Origin: Isoetes taiwanensis | Taxonomy: Eukaryota > Streptophyta > Lycopodiopsida > Isoetales > Isoetaceae | Direction of reading: 5' to 3' | DNA length: 64,000 bases | Assembly: GCA_021234155.1 (NCBI GenBank) | Contig: JAJEKV010000053.1 | Coordinates: 1,127,307 to 1,191,306, forward strand | Part shown: piece by piece, positions 12,621 to 26,400 of the stretch | How positions within the stretch are numbered: position 1 is the stretch's first letter | Layout of the letters: the number at the start of each line of letters is the position of its first letter | Notes under the pieces: generated by a model | What the model saw: the letters and a program-made list of their open reading frames with translations, nothing else | Database searches by the model: none | Told to the model about the DNA's origin: nothing | Program-made: the position numbers and the translations under genes

Positions 12621-15600
12621 TACGCTGCCCGCTGGTTCTTCGCTATGCGAATGTGCGGTAATGATGATGTGGACCGCATGACCGGAAGGAAATTACCAGC
12701 CTTTGAAGTATATCGGATGTTGCTTCGCGGCCGTTGATGCAGGTCCCCGCCATTACGTCGGCGGTGGCACCATTCACGCTGTGTTAATCCCATGCTCTCA
12801 CGAAATTCCCGCCATCCACGCACCGCTGCTAATCCATCTACCACCATGAAAAGCGTGGTGATTGCTCCATTCGATTGTGCAATTCACACCGTGATTGATA
12901 GTGGAGATGGATTCCGGAGCCGGAGGTCGTAGTCCGCACGCAACAGCCATTGAGGATGTCACGCCTGTATGTCGCCCGGCGAGCATATCCGTGCCTCGCA
13001 GATTTCTATGAAGCTGTGTTCTATCGCAAGCCTTGCATGAGCTTTCATCATAACGCCTCCTAGGCCTGTTGGGATCAGACCTCCTGAGGCATGGATAATG
13101 ACCTCGCTGTCTCCGCCCATTAACCTCTACCAGATTTGCATTCATGTATATAACTGGTAGTATGTCAAGATCCTTATTGTTACTATGTTTTTCCTCAAAC
13201 CCTTCAAGGGTTTAATCCCGTAGTAATACCGCTTCTTTAATTAGTCCTATTAGGCCACATTCCGTGGACATAAAATCATATTCATTCTATCTTAAAAATT
13301 TGATTCAAAGAAAAATATGAGAAGTAAAAATTAGTATCTGAAAATGATCAAAGAAAAATATGAAGTACCTAACTCCATCTTCTATAGCTTGCGGCAGTTT
13401 TCTAGATACCATTTTAGGACAACTGATACACCTTGAGACATAAAGTTTTTTTCTAGAAAAGCCTGGCACATCAAAAGTTTGTTGTTCACAATAAAATAGG
13501 AGTTCCCATGTTTATGGACAGATAAAGACACATAAAAGTTCTTTCCCTTGGCCGTAGAGTCTAAGAACATTTAGAGTTTACCCTTCCACAATAAAAGGGA
13601 ACTTCTTCTGGCATTTTTTTTTTTTCTGCCTCCTATAACCCCTCCAAGAATATGGATTTGAAATACATTTCTTACCACGTGAAACTCAAATTCTCTCTGT
13701 TTGTGACTAAGCAATGCATGTAAACCATTTGCTTTGAGGATGAATGAAGTGGCCACACCTTCTAAGTGCAAACTTTGTATATAAGCAAATTTCCTTTTTC
13801 ATGGCCCATATTTACTTCAACATGACTAGAATATCGTAAAGTTATAACAACCATTGTGCAAAAAATAGAGAAACATATATTTAGTTTCTAAACGCAACTT
13901 GGAAAACAAAAAACAAAAATTGGTAAGCCAAGACTAGGGTTGCCCATGTCTGAGGGTATGGCTTAAATCAGCATTCAATTTCATACATAATCAATCAAAT
14001 TGTTACTTCAATTTTTGATACTATGACATTGATTGGCCCTTAAATACATGCTTGTTAAGTAAGTAATGACTCAACCTGAGCCACATAGGAGGTATGTTTG
14101 TTCTAAAAATTCAATGAGATGGCTTATCATGGGCATTGTATGTTGGTATCCCCATTGTATATATGATTTATCCAGATGTCTTGTTTAACACGTTCCACTT
14201 GAATTCCTTGAGAGCACTCCCCTGCCTACCGCATGTTCGTTCCATGATGCAAAACTTTTCGTGAGGAACTTAGAAGGGCTTGGTATATGCTTGGATGCTT
14301 GTGTCACCTCGCCCTTGCACTTTGTATTCTCTGAAAGTACTCTCATAGGTTTGCATGCCCCAAAACCGAGTTTTTACCTCCTAATGATGCTATTCAAGTT
14401 ATCGTCTTCACTCCCATGCCCTTGCATAGCCTTTATTATGACCCCTTATAGGCGTTTTGATCCTCTAATAGATGATGTATTTGGTATTCCATGTATTGCA
14501 AAATGCCAAAGTTATGTACTTCTGTTCCTCTTCTCAAATTGAAATTTCGGTTGTATGTCTTATAATTTTACTTCTCTCTATCTTTGAACCCTCCATCTGT
14601 GGACTTCAAGTTTTAGCATTCTCAAGATATCGCCGATTCTTTGGGTGCATATTTTATTATTTTTGTCTCTCGTCGTGGTAGAGTTGATTTGTATAGGTCT
14701 TATATAGTTCACACCATTTTGGGTTGCATGAAGCATTATGGTTCATGGTTTTGATATGTTTGCATTATCAAGTTCTTTCTTTGGTTTGTACGGTTGGCAT
14801 TGTGTCGTCGGGTCTGTGTTACTGTGTTACTGAAAATATTATGTAACAAGAAACCTAGAATACTAAGTTAACAAAACAGATTGAGAATCCAAATGTAAAT
14901 CACAAATCTGAATGAAAATATTGGAGTTATTTATTCCATTAATCAATGAGTTGTGAAAAATGGATCAACAAGAAAGTGACATAACGAACTTATTAAAGCA
15001 GGGCAAAAGAAGTATTCAGGGTTCACGACTCCACAACAACTCCAAGTCTGTAACAATTTTATCTACATCGGACCACATTACGCCCTCTCAATACCAAAAC
15101 CAAGAATCGGCCGGCGATCTGCGTTTCTTGGTTTTAATGGATTCTTGTTGGAGCTTCCAAATTGTTTCTTCATCTTGGATATCTTCTTCAGAAAATCTTC
15201 AAATGTGTGCTTGCAAGGCACCACATATGGTGCTTCTTTTCCAGGATCATGGTTCTAATTACTGCATGTTGACTAGAGAAAGAAGCAAGCTGCAACAAGC
15301 TGTTTGAAAATGCTTAGCATTAAATGAATTAGAATGATCAACAAAACATAGCAATATTAAAAAAAAAAAAAAAAAAAAAAAGGAATTTACTACATACACT
15401 TTTGGCTTTTGGACTCCTACTACACCCCAAGAGATGGCTTTTATGGAGAAAGTTAGTGGAGTTGGCATATAGATCAAATCTGGAGTGCATTTTCTGCTCA
15501 AATGCATACAGCCTTGCCAATGTTAACCTATGGTCTATCTGCTACTTTGTCTTGAAGCAGGTCAATAGTTTGGCTGATAAAGCATGTATACAAAGCGGAT

Positions 15601-18600
15601 CATCAAACAACATAACAAAGATATTAAGAATATAGAAATTTAGAGAAATAATATACTTCCAAGATGATAGTTATACTTTCTAAAGTGCTGATCACGCTTA
15701 AAAACCAATTTCTAGTCACATGATACTACAAGGGATAATGCCTTGTAAGTTCAAACTCGTAAAAGAAAAGCAAACATTCTAAGCAAGCATACTCCATATA
15801 CAAAACTTGCCTTCTATAGACATTTTATCTTATAAATTTAGATCTTGATTTATCATGAATATATATCCAAAATGAGAAAGTTATACTTTAGGAGGAGGAT
15901 GAATCTCTTACATCCGTAAAACCAACTTCTATACACACATGATACAAAAAGTTCAAGGGAATGCATGATCCTTGTAAAAAGTTCCTTTTCTTGAATTTCT
16001 CAATTGGCATCACCATGGTTCTAGTAGCCTCAAACATCCACCATTCTCATCTTATGCCCCATGTGTGAAACTCCACAAACCAAGGTTGTATTTACCAACT
16101 GAAAAACAATCCCGTCCCTAATAAAGGATTAAGCATTAGATCTTGGTTGAAAATAGCGGATCTTGATTGCCCTCATGAATTGGGTTGAGCAATGGAAGTG
16201 AATCTAGTTGGTTGATATTATAATGTAGCATGTGCAGAAGATGCACAGAGAGAGGGGGGAGGGAGGGAGGGAGGGCATGTCCTATTTTGAAAGTGTAGTT
16301 ACTAATTATGATGATTTGGTTGTCGCAAGGTTGGCATGCCTTCATTTTCTTCATTGATAAAAGATAGCATATAAGATGGTGGAATTGAACTTTGGGCCAT
16401 GGTGCCATAGGTCAAAGTTCTCAAACTTTGGTTGTAAAGTATGAATCTAGTGTACTTTCAATTTTTAGTGTTTTTCTTCCTAACAAGCATCTATCTTACT
16501 AACCAGCATCAGCATCAGACAAGCATCTATAATATGCCAGTAATACACTTATTAGTTTTGCTTGCATATGACCCCTTATAAAGTAGGTGATAAAGTAATA
16601 TACGAGTTAAAGAGGTTGCATAAATTTATTATGGTCACAATCAATGTGAAAATGACAATTAAGGGATCTAACATTTCTTATTGTTCAATTTGCAAGCACT
16701 TCAGATTTAAAACATGCATATGCACCATCATATGCATTTTTTCCAAATGGGCAAAAGCAGTGGTTTCGTGGCACATAAACGAGCCTCTACGGTTGTACTG
16801 TTGTACATAAAAAAAAACACTGTTGTACATAATTCAGCATAAAAGCAGTTGGAATTGACTGAATGACTAATATCCTAAATTAAACTGAATTTAAGACCCT
16901 TTTTGCAAGAATATATTCTGTGCAGCATTTGTAAATTGAGAAGCCATATTTCATTTCCAAAAGTAACATCCACATTATTACTTACTCTGCAATCCGCTAT
17001 AAATTGATAACATCCTCTTCGAAACATTCTAAATGAACCTTTACCCAAAGCAACAAAATAAATTCTTCATGTAGCATCTGTAAAATGAGAAGCCATATTA
17101 AGTACAGAATGACAACATCATCTTCAAAACATTCTAAGAGAATTAACAGCTAATACATTAAATCAAACTCTCAGACCTATTGACTGTCTTGAAGCCATCC
17201 CTTGCGAGAAACCATTTTTGCTATAAAGTTTTGCGTTCAAGTAATAACAAGAGTAGATACCAAACCTGGGTTTAGCAAATGACAATGTGCATCAGTGCAA
17301 GAAAGATCAAATTACCATATCAGAATTTCGCATTCATTGTCTTCAACATATCGAGTGCCACTATATTTAACCACATCAGCTATAAATGATGGGCATGTAT
17401 CTGTGCTGATGCCCTTCTATTGCAATTATATTGGTGTCAAGAGGAAAGGGAAAAGAGAATTCTTTGGCTCGGCAAGGAAAAGAAACACCTGCGGTGACGA
17501 ATGATCTCATTAGTTAAACCAACAGGCAAAGTGTAAAAGGGAATAAATCCTTCTCATAGAAGTTAACCACCAAATGAATATGGACTACAAAACTCTTATA
17601 CAATCCAAGACTACCTGCCTTCAGAAGCATTTGTGTAGTGGAGTAAAGCGATCATTTAGTACAAGGCAATCAATTTACTCTTGCTGCCAACCAACTCGCA
17701 ACTTATGATGCTCACCTATAGCCTCTAAACAGATGCATGTTCCTCCAGCCTTTGCAAGCTTACATAAACGAAATAGGAACATGAAACTATTAACTGAAAA
17801 TGAAGTTGTAAAGCTCTTGCTTGCAAGTCCCAAAATAGAATCAATGCCAATTCGCACATACTCCAGTTTCATAAGAACTTCAACAGCTATAAACCAATTA
17901 AGATGCATCTGAACGAGATCCAAGGTCCTTTCTAGTCAATTATATAGTGGGCCTGTTTTATGACCTCTAACATGCTCTGATATGCTCCAGGATAAACATG
18001 CAAAGAAAACAAGATACTGAAACATAATTTAGAAGTTAGAATGTTCCACATCTAGCAAAAAGTAGGGAGGCAACAAACAAAAGTGTTAGAGAGTAGATAT
18101 GTCCAATGAAACAACGCTCAGCATGCATGAAATGACTCTAGAGAAGGCATACAACTTGGAGAGTCTTTAGCTAGGCGAAGTGAGAAACGGAATTAAGAGG
18201 CATGTGAGATCTGAGTAATTTCTACTAACCTGTGTGAAAGTGGGACTATCCATAGAAAATGACCAGAATCGCCTTTTGCCTCGCAAATGGATTAAGAAAA
18301 CCACTACAAGAATGTCCAGCGAGCGACCAACCTGCTCACCTATACGTTAGTTTTGAAGTAAAGTGAAAAACGAATGGAACATCCAAGATCGCATTAATTT
18401 CTGACCTGCTATAGATAGTGCAAAAATGGTTGTAAATGGATTTTAGCCAGAAACATAAGGAATATTTGCTACTGTTGTTTTCCATGTCATAAGAAATGCT
18501 AAAGCATTCACATTTACCAGCAACTGAACTTCTAGTGCATTAGCTCCTCTGAGACAAGAAATACTTCTTTATACGCTTCCTTAGGTGAACACAACAAACT

Positions 18601-18913
18601 AGAACCCTGGTAATAGATGTTCTGGCAATAGTTCCCATCTTGTTTTCAAGAAGTTAAATTTAGCATTGCATGAACCACCCAACACAATTATTCTGGGGTC
18701 CGGAGTGGCTTTTCAGCATCCAACTAGCCCTCACTTAGCTTCGATTACTTCCTTCGCTTCTTCAATTGAATGGCAAGATCCTTTTCAAGCCCAAAATCTA
18801 GCCAAATGAATAAATTTGATTTGCTTCTTTCTCAAGCATCCTCTAATGATTTGGTTATGCAAGAACTAAAGGAGAAATGGCAAGAGAGGTTCAGGATTCT
18901 GGACATTCTGATA
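12621..18913. other. Intergenic, no gene recognised
   Basis: CpG-containing up to about 13.15 kb (possibly the 3' tail of the LINE before it), then AT-rich. It holds a 23-base A run at 15359-15381 (perhaps the tail of a retroposed sequence on the plus strand) and a G-run block at 16254-16275. Frames of 60-115 codons (for example 14261-14542 plus, 14960-15307 plus, 17675-17923 minus) show no family signature and no convincing intron structure. Confidence 0.5.
16254..16275 (+). repeat. G-run block with quadruplex potential
   Basis: Six G followed by four further GGG runs, each separated by a single A. Five G tracts with one-base loops fit the usual G-quadruplex pattern. No gene is recognised beside it, so a role cannot be assigned. 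Confidence 0.5.
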
Positions 18914-21155
18914 TCATGAGGGAATCGAAGTTTCACCATGATTTGAAGCTGCACCATGAGGACGAAGTGGAGAATTCAGCAGCGAATCTGGTTTTCCATG
19001 AATTGGCAAAGGTTCTTCAACATTGAAGACTTCAAACATAAGTCGCCGTACTTCAGACTTACCATAAACAAGATAACCAAGTCCATGGATAGCTTGCTAA
19101 ACACCTGTAGTAGAAAAGTTACGGAGGCGCCTGCTCACTTCAAAAATTGGTTCACGTGCTTCGCTATAAACAATATGGCATTGCAACCTTTTCTCCCGTA
19201 AATGCCTGCCACAAATTCTATTAAGCAAGAGCTTCCGATGTATTCACGTCAAAAACAATCCAGGACCATCCAACTGCTTCATCAGCAACTTTTCCGCCAT
19301 CACTACATCCTGGCATAGGCACATTTTATGTCATAACAAGACCTTCCACAAGAGCAGGAATCCCACACGGTAGAGTTTTAAGTAGAATAAAAGAAGTGAA
19401 ATATATTGAATGGCATCGTTATTTTTGGCATTAACCATGCATTCTTCCTTTCATGCTCGAGTCAGTAGGACTAGCAACATATTAAGTGTAGTGTCCTTAG
19501 ACGTTTCTAAGACAAGAAAAGCGTAAATATCACATATTACTTTATCTTGCAAACTGTACCTGGATCTTTGAACCTATGTACTCTAATCTTTCGTTGCAAA
19601 ATCGTGGGTGCTCCCGTTTATATTTGGAAGGATGAAGGAAACATAACTGTAGATAGATGAAAGTTACATGTAGAAAATTCTCTCATAAAATACTGCACAA
19701 AATAATCAATTACCTGGAGTCCAAGCTGAACCTCCACCTTCCTTGCAGCGGCAACTTCAGGGATATCGCTTCTTATCGCTAGAGGATATCCAAATACTCC
19801 TTGGACATAGGGAAGTGAAGTCATGTCCCAGACATTGTAGCAGAATCGATATATTCCAGGTGGTACACATGCTCTATAAAGTCTTGGATGAGCAAAAAGG
19901 CCATCAGATGGTGCCTGTTGCAAGAATTAGCATTTAAACACAAAATGGCGATGAAGATAAAAGGAAAGTTACTTCTCAGGCAAAAAATGAGAAGCATCAA
20001 AGTTGGAATTTGTACCTTATATAGAGCAACATCTTTCCAAGTTAAGTTTGCTGCCTCAAACTCGGAGCAACATTATCTAAATCCTCGCCACATATGCGAT
20101 CTTTTGGTTGGCAGTCCTTTGCATCAAGGTTGAAACCAAAAACCTCAAAGAGGACACGATAAACCTCAGGCATTCCCAATGTCACATATACTGCTCCAAT
20201 CAATGCCAAGAACACGTCCCTATGTTATGGTGCATAACTCTTATTAGTTTTCCAATGGTGCACTTTCACAACAGCAAGTTGGAAAGGTAAGAAGAATTAC
20301 TCACTTGCAAGCAGCTTCACGAGGATTCCGCTTGACCTCATGAATGAGTCTGTCAGTGAAAATAACCTGGTCAAGACCAGCAGATTTTATGCAATTGACC
20401 ATAGCTGACTTATTGGTCAAACCGTAAACGCGTTCCCTCAGTGCAGCAAAAGTTTCTCTAGGGTATAACTGCAACATAAGTTCACACATAGCCAGCTCTA
20501 AAACGTATCCACCTAAGAACGATAGCCTGGAATGCCCAACTCTAACATATGCGGCCTTCTTGTACCTGTCTGTTTCTTCATGTTGAAATGCTAGATATAA
20601 CAAAGCATCAAGATGAACATCAGGATTATCCTCAGGTGGATTTTCTAAACTTTCAAGAGGATAACCTAATGCATCTTTGATTTCCAACAAATTGGCATCT
20701 ATCCATTCATGGTCTGCCTGCCTGAATGGCGCTGGGGGCAGGCAAGAGCTTAGCAAAGGATATGCCTTCAATGCCAATTGTGGGCTGTTTAGAATACGTT
20801 GTGCAAGCTTAGAGTCCTCTAATGGGGGCTTTAATATCAACATTCTGTGTGGTCTTTTTTTGAAATCCCTACGAGGCAGAAACGGACCTGGATTTTGTGT
20901 AGAACTTGTATTGTTCTGAAGATTCATCTCTGAATTTGAAGTCGAAAGGTCCGTCTCTACCTCCGTCGGGCTTGATAAACACGCTTTGATCTGCCATTTA
21001 ATCCTTGAGTGTCTGAATATCTTGCCCTCTTGAAAAGGAATTGCAATAACTTTTCGTTTTGTCGGGAAGAAACAGCTGATATGGGATGATTGTGAGAGCG
21101 AAGAATCATCAAATTCGAGCTTCTGTCTGCCATGCCGGTTAACCGGTTGGACCAT
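18914..21155 (-). pseudogene. RNC1-like RNase III-domain protein, disrupted
   Basis: Homologue of plant RNC1, a chloroplast protein that carries RNase III-like domains and takes part in group II intron splicing. Five exons are visible: 21155-20305, 20219-20016, 19914-19714, 19646-19560 and 19309-18914, all with GT-AG borders and matching phases; a full protein would be about 579 residues. Diagnostic stretches are LNSPQLALKAYPLLSSCLPP, DALLYLAFQH and GHSRLSFLGGYVLELAMCEL in exon 1, GMPEVYRVLFEVFG in exon 2, LFAHPRLYRACVPPG in exon 3, EHPRFCNERLEYIGSKIQ in exon 4, and EVRRLMFEVF near the end. The N-terminus (about 70 residues, basic and serine-rich) could be a transit peptide. I chose the ATG at 21155 because upstream in frame there is only a TTG and then a stop. 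Lesions: one G appears missing near 20061-20064 in exon 2, and exon 5 has TGA at 19244-19246 and TAG at 19097-19099 where relatives have sense codons. Either this is a decaying duplicate or the sequence has errors; two independent stops favour decay. Confidence 0.85.
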
Positions 21156-21583
21156 CCTTGATTTAGAATGCAAATGACCGCGAATTTACAGGGTACAATC
21201 GGTTTAGAGCAGTCATCAATATATTCTGAGTATATTCTAGCATATACTCAGGATATGCCTTAACCCATACAAACAAGGGTTTGCCCCCCTAGGGGCAACC
21301 CAAAAAGATACTATAACATGTAGATAATTCATAATAACACATATAGTGGCATATTTTTATATAAGAAAAATCATAGCTTATCGACTTCAAAACATGGAGT
21401 TTATCAAAGATAACGTCATACGACAACGATGATTTATATTGCCCTTATAGACACCCAGGCCCATATGATGAAAATTTTCGCATAAGATGTTACAAGGTTG
21501 CTAATCAAAAGCACCATTCTCTTCGAGAGTACTCATATTTATAAACAGCTCTATAATTTCACTCTTCTCCTTCCAAACATCTT
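21156..21583. other. Upstream region of the RNC1-like gene
   Basis: AT-rich. A short interrupted palindrome with GGGTT/GCCCC and GGGGC/AACCC arms lies at about 21268-21293. No confident promoter element was recognised. Confidence 0.35.
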
Positions 21584-21877
21584 TTATGTAAGAATTCGAA
21601 GTATTTGGCGGGAGAGACAAGAGTTCGAGCAAAGTAGAATCCTTTTATCATTTTTATCCCTGATGTATTTACAAGCCAGGCACTGTAAAATTGTATGGTA
21701 ATTAGATTCCACTATAGGGTCAAGACAACTTGTGCAATGGCACTCATGTCTTCGTATTTCATACCATCTACCTGTCTCAACATGAAGATGGGAAGCTGCG
21801 CTCAATCCTGAAGTCAATATCCGATTATGCCTACTAATATCTGGTAGTAAGTAGAATTGCTCTTTGTAGTCTGCCAT
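21584..21877 (-). mobile_element. LINE fragment (C-terminal zinc-finger part)
   Basis: A 97-codon frame reads MADYKEQFYLLPD, then ILTSGLSAASHLHVETGRW, then CHCTSC...ESNYHTILQC. This is the pattern of the C-terminal end of non-LTR reverse transcriptases (an R/H-x-L-x-ETGRW segment followed by a CxxC...H...C finger). The matching ETGRW segment occurs at 32.36 kb. Only this end of the element is present here; nothing upstream on the minus strand looks like reverse transcriptase. Confidence 0.6.
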
Positions 21878-23473
21878 TAGGTTGAGTTTAGTCTTATAGA
21901 AGTGTTTTTTGACTATAATATCATCGATACTTCATATTTTCTCCAAAACTTTAGGTATGGCATACACTTTAATATTTTCTATGGAGTCTGGCAGAAAAAG
22001 CCCTCCCATGCCCAGTGCGCTGCCCATTTACACACCAAATTATATCAGCATCTCGATTCAGAGTGAAGCATAGCCTGGCACAACAACCTATCGATACATA
22101 TTTGATCATAAAGTCTATATTTGATAAATTATTGCAATATTTATACATAATTTATCAAATATAGACTTTATCATGTAATCTTCATCCCTCTAAAAGTGAT
22201 ATTTTTCGTCTCAAAGTTGGCTTGCAACATCCCCACCCCTTCCCATGCAATTAAATGGAACTACATGCTCAAAGTTGGTTTCCTGTTCCAGGTTACCCAC
22301 CCTCTTGCTTATCCCTTCATGCATTAGCAAATAGAATAGAATACATTATCGTCCCTTGTGCCCTGAGGCCATGGACTTGTGTAGCATGGGCGAGCTCCCT
22401 GATGGGGGCTACTAGCTCATCACGCTGTTTTATTGTAGCCTTTTCTGAAGGCTCACTTTTTTCTATTAATGCCGGCACCCTACTTTGACTCGGCATCTAG
22501 GCCGTGCAGGGATGCGTCTATACCAAACAACTTTAAGCTGTACATTTAATGGGCATCTATGATTCGCCTCTTGAGCGACTCATATCGTAAGCCCTTTTTG
22601 TTCATATCGCAAATGGGACCTCTTTTCTATATTTCTCACGTATTTGAAAAACGGAACTAGCAAGTATGATGAGATGTTTGTCTTGCAACATAAGGTCATA
22701 GGTTTGAACCTTGCTTTGTGATATTTTCGGTCCTTAGGTGTTTGTAGATAGTTCCATTTGAATATATCTTTGAGTTGGACAAAGTTACTTTGCCAAATCT
22801 TTAGCATTCTTTCCTTGATTCATTTGCTAGTTGTTTGACCAAGAGTTTAAATACAATATGTTTTTATCTCACCAGAAGCCATACATTGTTGAGTTAATCA
22901 GCTTAAACCTTATAACATTGGGCAACTTTATTTTTCCCTACTCCAATTGCTAATGAAAGTGATGAAGATGTTGATAGGGAAGAAAAACATCTCCACAACA
23001 ATAAGTGTGCTGGTACAACAAATGGAGTCTTTTCCTTTCCTTTTACATTTCCAATTTTAGTGCCACGTTCATCAAATTTTGCTCATTAACTGATTGGGTT
23101 CAAACAGTTCAAGTCCTTCACCTTGAAGTAAGTAGGAACCATCAAATATGATAAGAAACAAAAAACCATTAAGATATATGAGAAATATCTAGGCTAAGCA
23201 GAATGTTGGAGTTGACATGACAAAGTGTGCTTCATTACAAGGCGTTATTTAACCACTTCCAAGCTTTTTTATACAAGACGTCGTGTATACGTACGATTAT
23301 AGTAGTGGGCCAAACAGTAGTCCGATGTCTTATTTACTTTGTGGGTTTCTGCAAAACCCTATTTAACCAAGAAGACAGGAAAGTGCCAAATATTAAAAAA
23401 AAAGAAAAAAAAATGTGAGTCGTTTCACTTGGCGAATCTAGGTACTCTTCATACACTCTCTTCTCTGCCGGCT
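21878..23473. other. Intergenic, no gene recognised
   Basis: AT-rich sequence with a long perfect inverted repeat (listed separately). A 77-codon plus frame at 22255-22488 has no recognisable family. The last 100 bases before 23474 would be the 5' flank or leader of the GIP1-like gene. Confidence 0.45.
22108..22171. repeat. Perfect 25-bp inverted repeat with 14-base loop
   Basis: Arms at 22108-22132 and 22147-22171 are exact reverse complements (left arm starts ATAAAGTCTATATTTG). Transcribed RNA would fold into a strong hairpin. It may be the core of a small foldback element; no target-site duplication was recognised. Confidence 0.75.
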
Positions 23474-26400
23474 ATGGCTGCCTCCGCTAAGCCTAAGGGT
23501 TCTACCCTTCCTTCTGGAGGTCGTCCCCTTATCCCTCTTTCTATGGCATCACCTTCCTCGCCTTCTCCAATTCCGTCCAATGCTCGAAAAGTCATCCAAA
23601 GTATGAAGGAAATTGTCAATTGTAGTGAGGATGAGATCTACGCCATGCTTAAAGAATGTAATATGGACCCTAATGAGACAGTTCAACGACTTCTTAGCCA
23701 AGGTATGCCATCTTTAAGTCTTGTCAGTTGATCCGGAAGCAAGATCATCGTATATTTTCCTTCTTGTTACTGTTTCTTGATTGGGGTTTATATACGGATT
23801 ATGGGTATGGTTAGCTTGACCTAGTAGCCGGGTTGATTGTGCCAGTAATTAAGCTGTTTTTATAACTGTTGACGGATTTGTTACCATTTGGACCATCAAC
23901 AACGTTGATTTTGCTTAGTCTAGGAAGCAATGCTGATGGCGAGATGCGTTTCTGCAGATCCTTTTCATGAAGTTAAGCGCAAAAAGGACAAAAAGAAGGA
24001 GACGAAAGAGGTGTGACAGTCATCTATCATTAGCATCATGCATCCGGATGTCATTTATATAGTCTCTATCTATCACTAACATCATACATCTGGATATCAT
24101 TCACATCGACATATTACTAATCTTTAGACCTTTGCAAAACCACGTTTGCTAATAAGGGAATATAGATAGACTACCCAAGGTTAGGCTGCCAAGGCATTTT
24201 TTGGCTAGTTAGCCAGGAAACACATCTCACAGAGGTACCAAAGTTTGAGTTCCTAGCCAAATGACCTAGATGCAGCCCCCTTTGATTCCCACGTAATTTC
24301 CCACGTAATGCCATACCAAGTTTAGCGTCATTCAGTAAAGAGCATTGCTCAAATCAGTCGGCTGTAATGTTGAGGATCTTTTCTGGTGGAAGATGCAGCT
24401 GAAAAATTGCCACTTAGTGGAGCCAAGTCTCATGACATTCTATATGGCAATGTCAACGCTACGTTGTTCCTTGTTTTAAATTAAACTCATGTTTCCAAAT
24501 TCTCCCGCCATGTTTTTCCTTCTGCAGTTTTGGAACTGGACATCACCACTCCCTTTCTCATGCGGGTCACCCCTTTTATTGAACATGTTGCTATAAAATT
24601 GGAAGGATGGGTTGGAACTTTTCCTGTTTCAAAGAAGGAAAGGTCCACTTCAAAATTCCCATGAGCACATTTAATTCTCAAACTCAACGTGATACACAAT
24701 CTAACTAAAGGCATCTTTCATATTTGCTGCTGTAGATGATAATAATTTTCCATAAAGAAGTCCTCACTATAATGCATTCATTTGTTCGTTAGGTATCTGG
24801 TGGGAAGGAGGTTACTGTTACTGAAGCAAAACCAAGGCATCCTAGTTCATCAAGAGGTGGAAAGTCTGGGCGTGGTGGCAGGGGTTCCAATGTCAATGGT
24901 AATTTATATGTCTTGTGGTTTTAGAGTAAATGTTGAATTTTTGATTTTTTTTTTTTGAACTGAGCTTTTTTTTGTAGACTTTGCTGGCAGCAGGGAAAAG
25001 CTCTCACACCATAGGGAGATTGACACTGATATTGGACCTCAGAACACGTCAGCATTGTCTTCAGTTCCTTCAACAAAGACAGTTCCCAATCTGTCTGTGT
25101 CACAGTCTAATACAAGGTATATAATTAGATGTAAATGGGATTTGTAACCCTATACTTTGTGAAGAGAATCCTTTTTCCTTAACTGCTTCTGTTCCTTTCT
25201 TAGTGTCCCTTTACCATCAAACGAAAATAGTTCTCTACTACAAACTGCATCGTTATCATCATCACCATCGTCATCTGGTAGACCAGAAGAGGTTAACCCT
25301 GGAGCTATACAAATTCAATTGGGTGCTAACAGAATATCGGCAGTTTCAAAGCGAGCTGCTTCTAACCACGCTCTTCGAGGTGCAGTTCCGCTTAATCATA
25401 GCAAGGAGGGAACTGTAAAACATGCTGCCTCTGACCATGCTTGCTCTTCTGGAAAGGATATAAAATCAGCATCATTGCCTGTCAGGCATTTTCCTCCAGC
25501 CCAATTGTCCCTGGATGGCGAGCCTGCCTCTAGTGGGAGTATAAAAAGTTGCCATATTGATAGCTCAAAGGTCTTTTCTGAACAACGTTCATCTCAAAGT
25601 GTAACTTCTGATGCGCAAATTCCTAACAAGGAGGCAGCTTCAAACAGTGTAACATCAGGGGTGGTTCGGAGCACAAGAAACCAATTTAACAGGTTCATAT
25701 ATCCAGGTTCTGCATCAAGATGTAAGCTATAGTATTTATATGCACCAACCTTGCCTTCAAATCTCATATACTGCTATTTTGCAGCAAATGGTCCTATACT
25801 AGAATGGAAGCCTAAAGTACTTATTCCAGCTGTAGCTTCTACCGTTCAACCTCCAGCAGTAGCTACTATAGTCATCTCCAATGTTCCTGTTACCTCTGCA
25901 GAAACCTCCACAGTGAGACACGATATCACGGAGACAGTAACAGATGTGACTGCAAAAGTACAAAGTCTGGATCTGGGAGATGCTCGGCCTGTTATTATAC
26001 CAGAGCACTTCCAGGTGCCGGAGGAGGACTGCAGAAATTTGAGCTTTGGAAGCTTTGGTAATGGTTTTGAAGCTACATTTTCCTTAGAATTTGGAACCCT
26101 TAATAAAGAACACAAGGCTCAAGGTCCTGAAAGTAACCAGGTGCTAGCGACGCCAGATGAGCAGCCAAGCAGGTTAGTCTTCTTTATTATTTGTATGTAT
26201 GATGATGTTTCTGTGAAGGTTTATCTCTATTGCTGCTTGCTTCATGTTGTTCCCCTCATTAGGACAATGCCTCGTGAAGAAGATGAAAAAATACAAAAGC
26301 GTCAATTCAGCATTGGGAAGAGCAAGGTGCTTAGTTTGATGCTAAAAACTTTGCAAGTCAATCTGAAACAAAGAGTTGGATTTCTGTTGGGTAACAGAAT

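Noticed and set aside
21156-21173. RNC1 start at 21173
   Set aside because: That codon is TTG; the first in-frame ATG is at 21155.
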